A stretch of 64,000 nt of DNA. Origin: Streptomyces griseocarneus. GTDB lineage: Bacteria; Actinomycetota; Actinomycetes; Streptomycetales; Streptomycetaceae. A model generated the notes under the pieces. That model worked only from the letters and a program-made list of their open reading frames with translations. It searched no databases and had not been told where the DNA came from. The position numbers and the translations under genes were made by a program. This document shows, piece after piece, positions 33,631 through 48,134 of the stretch; the first letter of the stretch is position 1; each line of letters begins with the position of its first letter. The stretch lies in NCBI GenBank assembly GCA_003674045.1, contig PENC01000016.1, positions 1 to 64,000 of the forward strand, in the 5' to 3' direction.

Positions 33631-34161
33631 ATGGCGACGTCCGCCAAGGCCGCCGCGGTTGCCGAGCTGACGGACAAGTTCCGCAGCTCCAACGCCGCTG
33701 TGCTGACCGAGTACCGCGGTCTCACCGTGGCGCAGCTCAAGACGCTGCGCCGTTCGCTCGGTGAGAACGCGCAGTACGCCGTGGTGAAGAACACGCTGAC
33801 CCAGATCGCCGCCCGTGAGGCCGGGATCACGCTGGAGGACGGGCTTTTCGCCGGTCCGACGGCCGTTGCCTTCGTCACCGGTGACCCGGTGGAGTCGGCG
33901 AAGGGTCTTCGTGACTTCGCCAAGGAGAACCCGAATCTCATCATCAAGGGCGGTGTCCTTGATGGCAAGGCGCTGTCCGCCGATGAGATCAAGAAGCTTG
34001 CGGACCTCGAGTCCCGCGAGGTTCTGCTCAGCAAGCTGGCCGGTGCCATGAAGGGCAAGCAGTCCCAGGCTGCCTCGCTCTTCCAGGCGCTGCCGACGAA
34101 GCTCGTCCGCACTGCGGACGCGCTGCGCGCCAAGCTCGCCGAGCAGGGCGGTGCCGAGTAA
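33631..34161 (+). CDS. rplJ: 50S ribosomal protein L10
   Basis: 176-residue stalk base protein that binds 23S rRNA and the L7/L12 dimers. N-terminal rRNA-binding domain with AVAELTDKFRSSNAAVLTEY and RGLTVAQLKTLRRSL, core KNTLTQIAAREAG, and the long C-terminal helix FQALPTKLVRTADALRAKLA that binds L12. ATG 33631 with ggaaggagg upstream. Confidence 0.96.
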   Translation: MATSAKAAAVAELTDKFRSSNAAVLTEYRGLTVAQLKTLRRSLGENAQYAVVKNTLTQIAAREAGITLEDGLFAGPTAVAFVTGDPVESAKGLRDFAKENPNLIIKGGVLDGKALSADEIKKLADLESREVLLSKLAGAMKGKQSQAASLFQALPTKLVRTADALRAKLAEQGGAE

Positions 34162-34295
34162 TTCGGCTCGCGCATTGACCGGAGCCGTCCGGCACCGGTC
34201 GTAGCGGGCCGTATTCGAAAGAACTGCCGTTGAGGCAGACGCCCGCCTTCATGTACATCCCGGCACCTGCCGATTTAGTGGAAGGACCCGCCATC

Positions 34296-34682
34296 ATGGC
34301 GAAGCTGACCCAGGACGAGCTGCTCGCGCAGTTCGAGGAGATGACCCTCATCGAGCTCGCGGCCTTCGTGTCCGCGTTCGAGGAGAAGTTCGACGTCACC
34401 GCCGCCGCTGCCGCGCCGGTCATGGTCGCCGGTGCCGCTGGTGGCGCCGCTGCCGCCGAGGTCGAGGAGAAGGACGAGTTCGACGTCATCCTCACCGCCG
34501 CCGGTGACAAGAAGATCCAGGTCATCAAGGTCGTCCGTGAGCTGACCTCCCTCGGCCTGAAGGAGGCCAAGGACCTGGTCGACGGCACCCCGAAGCCGGT
34601 CCTGGAGAAGGTTGCCAAGGACGCCGCGGAGAAGGCCGCCGAGGCCCTCAAGGGCGCCGGCGCCTCCGTCGAGGTCAAGTGA
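34296..34682 (+). CDS. rplL: 50S ribosomal protein L7/L12
   Basis: 128-residue acidic stalk protein that recruits translational GTPases. N-terminal dimer domain (LTQDELLAQFEEMTLIELAA), an Ala/Gly-rich hinge of about 25 residues, and a C-terminal domain with EFDVILTAAGDKKIQVIKVV and GLKEAKDLVDGTPKPV. ATG 34296 follows ggaagga; the in-frame extension to 34230 is not used. Separated from rplJ by 134 bases. Confidence 0.96.
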   Translation: MAKLTQDELLAQFEEMTLIELAAFVSAFEEKFDVTAAAAAPVMVAGAAGGAAAAEVEEKDEFDVILTAAGDKKIQVIKVVRELTSLGLKEAKDLVDGTPKPVLEKVAKDAAEKAAEALKGAGASVEVK

Positions 34683-34744
34683 CCCACGGAGTCGTACGAC
34701 TCCTCATCATGTGACCGGGTACTCCCCGGGAACGTGTAAGTTTC

Positions 34745-34776
34745 AAGGGCGATCACCCATGCGGGTGGTCGCCCTT
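34745..34776 (+). terminator. Hairpin downstream of rplL
   Basis: AAGGGCGATCACCC pairs with GGGTGGTCGCCCTT (one wobble) around atgc. No T-run, so it may attenuate read-through into rpoBC or be an mRNA processing site rather than a full terminator. Confidence 0.6.
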
Positions 34777-35104
34777 GGGCGTTCCCGCGACGGTTGCCTT
34801 GCCCTGACGGCGGGGGCGAGTATGGTGATCTTCGTTGTCCTCCGGGAGGCTCCCGGCGGGCGCCCTGGGGCAGCGCGCCACAAGGGGGCGCCGGTGGGCC
34901 GCGGAGGCGCTCGCGGAGGCGTCCGGGGGCCGAGGGGCCTTGACGAACGGCACGTCGCGCGCAATTCTCAGGACGCGTCGCCACATCGATCCGCAGTACG
35001 AGGCATGGATCGAAGGCGAAGAGGGAAGCCTTGCTCCAGGCATGAGGAACAACAGGATCCCGGAGGGAGAGATTGGTATCGCACCGGTCTCCGGAAATCC
35101 GCTC

Positions 35105-35133
35105 TGGACATCAGTGGGCCAAGTGGCTACACT
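35105..35133 (+). promoter_or_regulatory. Probable rpoBC promoter
   Basis: TGGACA (35105-35110) and TACACT (35128-35133) have a 17-base spacer, close to the HrdB consensus. The start point would be about 155 bases upstream of the rpoB start. Confidence 0.6.
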
Positions 35134-35296
35134 GACCCTTTGCGCTGCCTGTTAGCTGCTCCCTGCCCGTCACCAGGGGCATGCCCACTGTCGAGCACCC
35201 TCGATGGAAACCCGCTGAGCTGGGATTTCTCTCGTATGCACGCCAAGTGGGGCCGGTACGCGCGTAGTGAGTCCGAGCCCTCGGAAGGACCCCCTC

Positions 35297-38779
<3,483 letters not shown>

Positions 38780-38786
38780 CGGGTCT

Positions 38787-38815
38787 GACCGGGGCCTCCC
38801 TGCGAGGCCCCGGTC
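38787..38815 (+). other. rpoB-rpoC intercistronic hairpin
   Basis: GACCGGGGCCTC (38787-38798) pairs perfectly with GAGGCCCCGGTC (38804-38815) around a five-base loop. No T-run. It lies eight bases after the rpoB stop in a transcript expected to continue into rpoC, so an mRNA-stability or processing role is more likely than termination. Confidence 0.65.
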
Positions 38816-38900
38816 GTCCCCGGACCCCTCAGACCACTGATGTAGAGCCCATAAATCGCTAACGCGAGGGGCACGACCCTGAAAGAGGGATTGACGAACA

Positions 38901-42815
<3,915 letters not shown>

Positions 42816-42831
42816 GCCGCGTCAGGCAGTA

Positions 42832-42875
42832 CGCAGGGCGGTCACCCTTCACGGGGTGGCCGCCCTGCGGCGTTT
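42832..42875 (+). terminator. Terminator after rpoC
   Basis: CGCAGGGCGGTCACCC (42832-42847) pairs with GGGTGGCCGCCCTGCG (42854-42869) with one G-T pair, then a short T-run. Lies two bases before the end of the convergent tail operon, so it probably also stops that transcript. Confidence 0.85.
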
Positions 42876-42876
42876 C

Positions 42877-43134
42877 TCAGCGCAGTTGCAGTACGGAGAT
42901 CGCCAGCCCGGCCAGCGCGGTCAGGGCCGCGATGCTGGCGAGCGGCCAGCGGGCCCGCTCCAGGGAGTCGAGCCGGGACTCGTGGTCGGCGAGCTGCCGG
43001 TCGGTCTGGTCGCTGCGCTGGACGAGGAGCGCGAGGGCCCCGTCGACGCGGGCGAAGCCGGCCTCCACGGTGCCGCGCAGGCGCTCCAGCTCCAGGGCGA
43101 CACCGGTGGTGTCGGACGGGCCGGGTTCCCTCAT
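42877..43134 (-). CDS. Small coiled-coil membrane protein at the end of the tail operon (lysis accessory or spanin/holin-like)
   Basis: 85 residues: an N-terminal and central coiled coil (LELERLRGTVEAGFARVDGA, SDQTDRQLADHESRLDSLER) and one C-terminal hydrophobic helix (PLASIAALTALAGLAISVLQL), a layout like XhlA-type haemolysin/holin accessory proteins of phages. The start overlaps the stop of the holin-like gene as ATGA, so they are co-translated. Next to an amidase and a second membrane protein it completes a lysis cassette. Exact role not shown by sequence. Confidence 0.7.
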   Translation of the reverse strand: MREPGPSDTTGVALELERLRGTVEAGFARVDGALALLVQRSDQTDRQLADHESRLDSLERARWPLASIAALTALAGLAISVLQLR

Positions 43135-43415
43135 GCGCGGCCCCGGTCCTCGGCGGCCGTGGCGAGGGCGCGCAGGTCCGCGTCCGGGTCCGACGGCGGT
43201 CCGGTGCGCAGCCAGGCGGGCAGCAGCGTCTGGACGGCGGGCAGTGCCATGACGCGGGTCAGCCCGCCCGCGACGGCGAGCGCGCCGGCGGCCCAGGGCA
43301 GGCTCGCCGGGATGCCGGAGGCGTCGACGATCGCGGGGAGGGCGACGGCGAGGCCGACGGCGGTCTGCAGGACGGTGCGGAGGGTGTGTCTGGCGGCTTG
43401 GGAGAGGGGAGCCAA
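43131..43415 (-). CDS. Holin-like membrane protein
   Basis: 94 residues with two hydrophobic helices (TVLQTAVGLAVALPAIVDA and WAAGALAVAGGLTRVMALP) joined by a short turn, and a polar tail. This matches small phage holins of actinobacteria. The start is a TTG at 43415, chosen because aagga lies seven bases upstream; no ATG or GTG fits. A wider open frame upstream lacks a ribosome site. It is placed between the endolysin and the 85-residue membrane protein. Confidence 0.7.
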   Translation of the reverse strand: MAPLSQAARHTLRTVLQTAVGLAVALPAIVDASGIPASLPWAAGALAVAGGLTRVMALPAVQTLLPAWLRTGPPSDPDADLRALATAAEDRGRA

Positions 43416-43477
43416 GGGAGATTCCTTTGCGTACGTCGTACGTCGTGCCGGGTACGAGGTGGGGGCGGGGCGCGGGG

Positions 43478-44374
43478 TCAGGACGGGCGCGGGACCTTCA
43501 GGGCCTCCCAGGAGACCCGGCCCGGCCAGCCGTCGGCGTCGGCGCCGGTGAAGCCGAGCCTGCGCTGCCAGCGGGCATAGGACTGGCGGTCGGCGTCGGT
43601 CCACCGCGGGCCGGGCCCGACCGCGTAGGCCGAGCAGCCCTCGGCCACGAGCCGTTCTCCCATGGCGGTGACGACGGGGGAGTCGGGGTGGTCCTCGAAG
43701 AAGCGCAGGCCGGGGAAGGGCTCGTAGCTGTCCGTCCCGGCCGGCTCGTCCGGTCCGGTCGGCTCGTCCGGTCCGGCCGGCGCGGAGCCCAGGCGCGCGG
43801 CGACGCGCTCGCGCATGTCGTCCATGGTGAAGCCGACCGGGTCGGTCTTGCCGCTGGTCCACTCCTTGTGGCCGATCACGGATCCCGAGGTCCAGCCGTG
43901 CGCGCGGCAGATCGCGGCGCTCGCCCGCGCGATGGCCTCCAGCTGGGCGGCGGGCCAGGGGTCGTCGCCGTCGCCCATGTTGATGCACTCGAAGCCGTAG
44001 AAGTGGGTGTTGCCGTCGGTGTCGTCATTGGTCGGGGCGGGGAGCGCGGTCTCGTCGACGACGGCCCGGAGGACGTCGCCGTCACCGCGCCCGGCGTGGT
44101 TCGTCCGGCCGTTGCCCACGAGGTGGACGGTGCCGGTCTTGTCGATGACGCCGTGGCACAGCGGCCCGGGCAGCTCGTCGTACCCGTCGTAGCAGAGCTC
44201 GATGGAGGAGTCGGTGCCGCGGGTGACGGTGTGGTGGACGACGACCCCGTTGACGGGCCCCCAGGGGCCCTTGTGATCGCGGTTGTGGTCGCGCCAGCCG
44301 GGGGTCTCGACGACGGTGACGCCCTCGGCGCGGAGGGCGGTCACGAGCTCGTCGGCGGTCAGAGGGTTGGCCAT
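43478..44374 (-). CDS. Endolysin: N-acetylmuramoyl-L-alanine amidase with peptidoglycan-binding domain
   Basis: 298 residues. The amidase_2/PGRP domain is about residues 35-200: the zinc ligands are in GVVVHHTVTRG (first His) and in VIGHKEWTSGKTDPVGF (second His and the terminal Asp/Cys position as Asp). Zinc-side Tyr/Glu residues lie in THFYGFECINMGD. A Pro/Asp/Gly linker (APAGPDEPTGPDEPAG) leads to a C-terminal peptidoglycan-binding domain (SYARWQRRLGFTGADADGWP). There is no signal peptide, so export would need the holin, as for a phage lysin. It is downstream of the tail fibre genes. Confidence 0.88.
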   Translation of the reverse strand: MANPLTADELVTALRAEGVTVVETPGWRDHNRDHKGPWGPVNGVVVHHTVTRGTDSSIELCYDGYDELPGPLCHGVIDKTGTVHLVGNGRTNHAGRGDGDVLRAVVDETALPAPTNDDTDGNTHFYGFECINMGDGDDPWPAAQLEAIARASAAICRAHGWTSGSVIGHKEWTSGKTDPVGFTMDDMRERVAARLGSAPAGPDEPTGPDEPAGTDSYEPFPGLRFFEDHPDSPVVTAMGERLVAEGCSAYAVGPGPRWTDADRQSYARWQRRLGFTGADADGWPGRVSWEALKVPRPS

Positions 44375-44432
44375 GGTGCTGCTCTCCAGTGGTCGGCGGG
44401 GGCGGGCGCGCGGGGCGTCCGCCCCCGGTGGC

Positions 44433-44612
44433 TCAGTCGGTGGGCAGGTCCCGGCCGTCGTTCGGCGCGGGCGGGAGCGCGAGGCGCGCCGGGGGCACGA
44501 CGGCCGGGACGGGCGGGGCGGTGCGGCGGGTGTTGGCGCTGCCCATCAGGGCGCGCACCTGCCGTTCCAGGGCGCGGATCCGGTCCAGCAGATCGAGTGG
44601 CACGGCGGCCAA
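44433..44612 (-). CDS. Small coiled-coil protein, tail operon
   Basis: 59 residues, starting from TTG 44612 with gaggtg seven bases ahead (that site is within the end of the upstream gene). N-terminal helix PLDLLDRIRALERQVRALMG has a heptad pattern, and the rest is Pro/Ala-rich. It fits between the baseplate-type gene and the endolysin with two bases of spacing. I do not recognise a family; a small tail-tip or trimerisation protein is possible. Confidence 0.55.
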   Translation of the reverse strand: MAAVPLDLLDRIRALERQVRALMGSANTRRTAPPVPAVVPPARLALPPAPNDGRDLPTD

Positions 44613-44613
44613 T

Positions 44614-45744
44614 TCACTTCACCTCTTCCAGTGGTTCGAGGCAGAACGTGGCGGTCTCGCCCCTGCCGCGTTCCGGCGGGCTGACGGCCACGCCGACGAC
44701 GCGGTAGCGCTTGTCGGGCTCCGACTTCTCCCCCCGGTGCCAGCCGTCGCGGAAGCGCAGCCGGAGGGTGGCGCCGAGCAGGTCCGAGGTGATCCGGCTG
44801 TCGACGCGCACGGTCACCTCGGGGATGACCTGCGGCTGCTGGTACATGGCGAGCTGGGCCGCGGCGATCCTCGTCAGGAGGTTCTTGTCGGAGATCCCGC
44901 TGTGGTCCGACGAGTCGTCGAGCTGCGGCCAGCCCGCCGAGACCTTGGGGAGAGCCCTCTTCACCTCGGACATCTGCGGGACGGCGTCCGCCTTGCCGGA
45001 GTCGGCCGAGTCTCCTCGGGCGACCCAGACGTTGGCCTGTACGGAGGCGTCGGTGGGCAGGCTGTAGCTGAGCACCTGGCCGGGGCGGTCGAGCACGATC
45101 TCCGCAGAGCCGCTGGTGATGCTGGGCGCGCCGAGCTGCAGCTCCTTGATCCGCTTGCCGTTCCTCCGGTAGCAGCGGATGCGCCACTCGAAGCCGTCCT
45201 CGACGTTCGCCGCCTGGTCGAGCAGCTCGCGGATCCGGGCGAGGTCGGTCCAGGCGAACGAGTAGCTCCTGGGCCGGGGCTTCGTGGGGACGTCCGTGCC
45301 GTACTCGATGCCGATGTCGCCGTTCCCCTGCTGGGCGTACCGGACGAGGTCGCGTGCGATCTCGAACTGCTCGCCGGAGAAGGTCTTGTTCTCGGTGAGG
45401 AAGCGGTGGTCGAGGTACGTGTCGAACGTCCCCGCCTGGATCTCGGCCGACAGCCGCCCGCGTTCGTCCCCGTTCACGGCGCAGGTCCACAGGATGCCGC
45501 CCCACCAGATGTCGGAGCCGCGCTCCAGCCAGACCGCGGTGCGGCCGGGCCGGAGCGCCTTGCGGGCCCGCTCGGCGAGCCGGTCGTCCGGGAGCGGCAC
45601 GGTGGCGCGCAGCTGCCCGGACTTGCCGATGTAGTCGTCGAACTCGACGCCGGTGAGCGGCAGCGCGTCGATGAGCTCGTCGGTCAGCAGATCGCAGAAC
45701 AGGGCCCGGTAGGTGACGTCCGTCGCGGTGACGGGGCCGCTCAC
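44614..45744 (-). CDS. Minor tail/baseplate protein (siphovirus Gp37-like)
   Basis: 376 residues. The start of the product, TYRALFCDLLTDELIDALPL, and the phrase VEFDDYIGKSGQLRATVPLP are typical of the actinophage minor tail proteins that follow the distal tail protein. It continues with WWGGILWTCAVNGDERGRL and ENKTFSGEQFEIARDLVRYA. This class is thought to form the tail hub. GTG 45744 overlaps the upstream stop as GTGA. No enzymatic motif seen. Confidence 0.78.
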   Translation of the reverse strand: MSGPVTATDVTYRALFCDLLTDELIDALPLTGVEFDDYIGKSGQLRATVPLPDDRLAERARKALRPGRTAVWLERGSDIWWGGILWTCAVNGDERGRLSAEIQAGTFDTYLDHRFLTENKTFSGEQFEIARDLVRYAQQGNGDIGIEYGTDVPTKPRPRSYSFAWTDLARIRELLDQAANVEDGFEWRIRCYRRNGKRIKELQLGAPSITSGSAEIVLDRPGQVLSYSLPTDASVQANVWVARGDSADSGKADAVPQMSEVKRALPKVSAGWPQLDDSSDHSGISDKNLLTRIAAAQLAMYQQPQVIPEVTVRVDSRITSDLLGATLRLRFRDGWHRGEKSEPDKRYRVVGVAVSPPERGRGETATFCLEPLEEVK

Positions 45745-46850
45745 GCGGCGGCCTCGTAGGTGCCGAAGACCTCGTAGCGCTGGGTGGGGGCCGTCGCGGC
45801 GGGGTAGTCCCCGTCGACGAACTCCTTGGTGGGGACTCCCTGGAAGTCGCTGCAGGTCCAGGCCCGGGCCACGCCGGTGGTGGTTTCGGTCCCGCTGACG
45901 GTCTGGTTGGCGATGTTGCAGCCTCCCGCGTAGTAGGCGCCGCCGATGCGGCCGCGGAAGTGGCCGGGCATGGAGTTCGCGGGGCGGACGGGCAGGGTCA
46001 GCCACCAGTCGCCGTTCTTGTTGGCGCCGCCCCAGTCGGTGGTGGTGCCGATCACGATCGAGGCGTAGAAGTGGACGACGGTGCCTTCCTTGAGATACCG
46101 GCCGACGGCGGTGCCGTTGCCGAGCTTGGGCTGCGGGCCGTTCTCCGCGCCCCACTTGGGGGTGTACGTCGACCAGGCGCGCGGGGTCGGGTACGGCTGC
46201 CAGATGTCGCCGTTCCAGCGCTCGAGGCCGTTGCCGGTGTCGCGGTACTGGCCGGGGTAGGCGCCCCGGTACGCCCCGGTGACGTCGGCGGGGAGGATGC
46301 CGCCGACCGCGACGACGGGGCGGCGGCGGTCCTTCACATCGGTGCTCCAGGCGATGCCGCCGTTGCCCGCGGAGGCTCCGGGCCGGACCGTGATCTCGGC
46401 CAGGGGAAGCGTCCCGGCGGGCACCTCGGGGGCGACCGGGGAAGCGGCCACGACGCCTTCGACGACGCCGAGTTCGGCCATGGTCTGGCCGGAGCCGTCC
46501 TGGTCGTTGTCGCGCACGCGCAGCACGACGAGGTCGATACGCGGATTGCCGGCGTCGCCATCCTTGATCACGACGGTGGCGCGGTCGGACATGTAGACCG
46601 GGTAGCTGCCCGCGGCGCCCTGGACGATCGCCCGGCCCGGGGTCACCTTGGCCGTCATGCCGGTGCTGTCGCCGAAGACGTACAGGCCCTCCATGACGGA
46701 GTTGCCGTTCTGGGAACCGGGGACGACGCCGTCCCGCGAGGTCAGCGCGCCGGTGGGGACCATGGTGCCGATGGGGGCGAGGCGGGTGTCCACGCGGGTC
46801 TGGCCGCCGGAGTCGGTGCCGTTGAGGAGCCAGGCGCTGCGAATGCTCAT
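45741..46850 (-). CDS. Tail fibre or receptor-binding/baseplate protein
   Basis: 369 residues. The N-terminal 180 residues resemble upper baseplate or fibre-attachment proteins of siphophages (GNSVMEGLYVFGDSTGMTAK, GSYPVYMSDRATVVIKDGDA, RIDLVVLRVRDNDQDGSG, PLAEITVRPGASAGNGGI). The C-terminal half is Trp- and Gly-rich (WSTYTPKWGAENGPQPKLGN, VVHFYASIVIGTTTDWGGAN, RIGGAYYAGGCNIANQTVSG) and looks like a beta-rich head, the best candidate for the cell-surface binding domain. ATG 46850 has aggag six bases upstream; an ATG two codons earlier overlaps that site. Confidence 0.75.
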   Translation of the reverse strand: MSIRSAWLLNGTDSGGQTRVDTRLAPIGTMVPTGALTSRDGVVPGSQNGNSVMEGLYVFGDSTGMTAKVTPGRAIVQGAAGSYPVYMSDRATVVIKDGDAGNPRIDLVVLRVRDNDQDGSGQTMAELGVVEGVVAASPVAPEVPAGTLPLAEITVRPGASAGNGGIAWSTDVKDRRRPVVAVGGILPADVTGAYRGAYPGQYRDTGNGLERWNGDIWQPYPTPRAWSTYTPKWGAENGPQPKLGNGTAVGRYLKEGTVVHFYASIVIGTTTDWGGANKNGDWWLTLPVRPANSMPGHFRGRIGGAYYAGGCNIANQTVSGTETTTGVARAWTCSDFQGVPTKEFVDGDYPAATAPTQRYEVFGTYEAAA

Positions 46851-46900
46851 CTTCATCTCCTGGAGGTGTTGCGGGTACGGGTGGGTGAGGGCGGCGGCTG

Positions 46901-47833
46901 TCACCAGTGGGCGTCGCGCCAGGTGACGGTCACGGCGGCCCTGGGGTCGACGGGGGCGCCGGGAGCACAGGAGAACCTCAGCTGCGTCTCGCCGGGTTCG
47001 AGCTGGAAGAGCTGCTCGGGAGCCGAGCCGGCGGTGGCGGTGTTCACCCGGGACTGCGTGCCGTTGGACACGACCGTGCCCGCGTTGACGTCGATCGTCA
47101 GCCGCTCGCTCTCGGTGAGCCTGATGCCGTACTCCAGCCGCAGGTCGTCGCTCCTCCGGGTCAGCGTGGGGCGGTCCACCGGACCCTGGAACTCGATGAC
47201 CGGGCTCGTCGGGGCGTCGCCTGCGTTGTGCACGGTGAGCTGCCCTGTGGAGCCCCCGCTCTTACCCCAGTCCAGGGGCCAGTTCAGGCCGGCCGGCCAG
47301 ACCAGGCCGCCGTCGGCGACGACGGGCAGGCCGGTGCTCTGGGAGTGCGGCGGCCCGACGGACAGCCGCCGTGGATCGGCGCAGATCCACTGGACGGTGG
47401 CCTTGGCGATGCCCCGGGTGACGAACATCCGGTCGTGGGGGATGACGCGCTGGTTGACCCGGGCCCGGCAGGCCAGGGTCTCGCCGTGCAGGCGTACGGC
47501 CAGCCACTGCTCGCCGGAGTGCACGGCGGTGGCGGCCCGGAACTCCCGGGCCACGGCCGCGGCCTGCTCCGGCCGCCGGGGCAGCAGCCAGACGGGCGCG
47601 GTGACGGTGCGGGCCTGCGCCCACATGGCTCCCGGCCAGGCGCCGTGCTGGTCCGGGCGGAGCACGTCGCCGCTGTCGAGGACGGGCAGGTCGGCCCAGC
47701 CGGTCGGGCCGCTGTCCGCGATCTCGTAGTCGGTGCCGGGGCCGAGGAGGATGTCGCCCCATTGGATCTGCCCGTCCTGGGTGATCAGTGAGCCGGGTGA
47801 CGTGGCGTCGGTGGTCAAGGGTGTCGGCGGCAT
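46901..47833 (-). CDS. Distal tail protein (Dit-like)
   Basis: 310 residues. The order of features fits a siphophage distal tail protein: an N-terminal ring-forming part (ITQDGQIQWGDILLGPGTDY, LPVLDSGDVLRPDQHGAWPG) and a C-terminal carbohydrate-binding-like half ending QLRFSCAPGAPVDPRAAVTV. It would connect the tail tube to the tip. It is located after the tape measure gene and before the baseplate genes, the normal position. No closer function can be read. Confidence 0.77.
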   Translation of the reverse strand: MPPTPLTTDATSPGSLITQDGQIQWGDILLGPGTDYEIADSGPTGWADLPVLDSGDVLRPDQHGAWPGAMWAQARTVTAPVWLLPRRPEQAAAVAREFRAATAVHSGEQWLAVRLHGETLACRARVNQRVIPHDRMFVTRGIAKATVQWICADPRRLSVGPPHSQSTGLPVVADGGLVWPAGLNWPLDWGKSGGSTGQLTVHNAGDAPTSPVIEFQGPVDRPTLTRRSDDLRLEYGIRLTESERLTIDVNAGTVVSNGTQSRVNTATAGSAPEQLFQLEPGETQLRFSCAPGAPVDPRAAVTVTWRDAHW

Positions 47834-47846
47834 GGGGAGTCGGCCC

Positions 47847-48134
47847 TCACCTTCGGGTCTGGGCGAGGAACAGCAGGTCCTCGGCGATGCCGTGGGAGCC
47901 GCGGCCCTCGGGTTCGTGGTACTCGGGGCAGGAGGTCGTACGCGCCGCCTGTGGGCCGGGGATGCGCCGGGCCTGCTCGGCGATGCCCGTGAGCAGCCGG
48001 TCGAGGTCGGGCAGCGGGAGGACGGCGTCGGGCTCGCCGCCCGCGCCGAGGAGCCCGGCGACGCCGCCGGAGCGCGGGGCGATGACGGTGACCGGGGCGA
48101 GCAGCTCGCCGGTGGTCCGCGGGCGCGCGCTCAT
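47847..48134 (-). CDS. Small protein resembling the C-terminus of the tape measure protein
   Basis: 95 residues. ATG 48134 overlaps the tape measure stop as ATGA. The sequence repeats the tail of the preceding protein in the same order: IAPRSGGVAGLLGAGGEPDA and VLPLPDLDRLLTGIA against VSPRSGGLPAIVAEAGQSEA and VMPLSRLDSLMTRAA, and AEDLLFLAQTRR against ARSLMFLDKARG. It may have arisen by duplication of the end of the tape measure gene, and could cap it or compete with it at the tail tip. No family known to me. Confidence 0.7.
   Translation of the reverse strand: MSARPRTTGELLAPVTVIAPRSGGVAGLLGAGGEPDAVLPLPDLDRLLTGIAEQARRIPGPQAARTTSCPEYHEPEGRGSHGIAEDLLFLAQTRR

Larger units (their letters stand above)
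34683..35296 (+). other. rplL-rpoB intergenic region
   Basis: A 614-base stretch without a convincing gene. It holds a hairpin shortly after rplL (34745-34776), a good promoter match (35105-35133) and an untranslated leader of about 155 bases before rpoB. Such a long spacer with a separate promoter is usual for rpoBC in Streptomyces. Open frames in it have no ribosome site or family match. Confidence 0.6.

Noticed and set aside
34683..35296. Protein-coding gene between rplL and rpoB
   Set aside because: Open frames overlap the promoter and leader, lack ribosome sites and have no recognisable domains.
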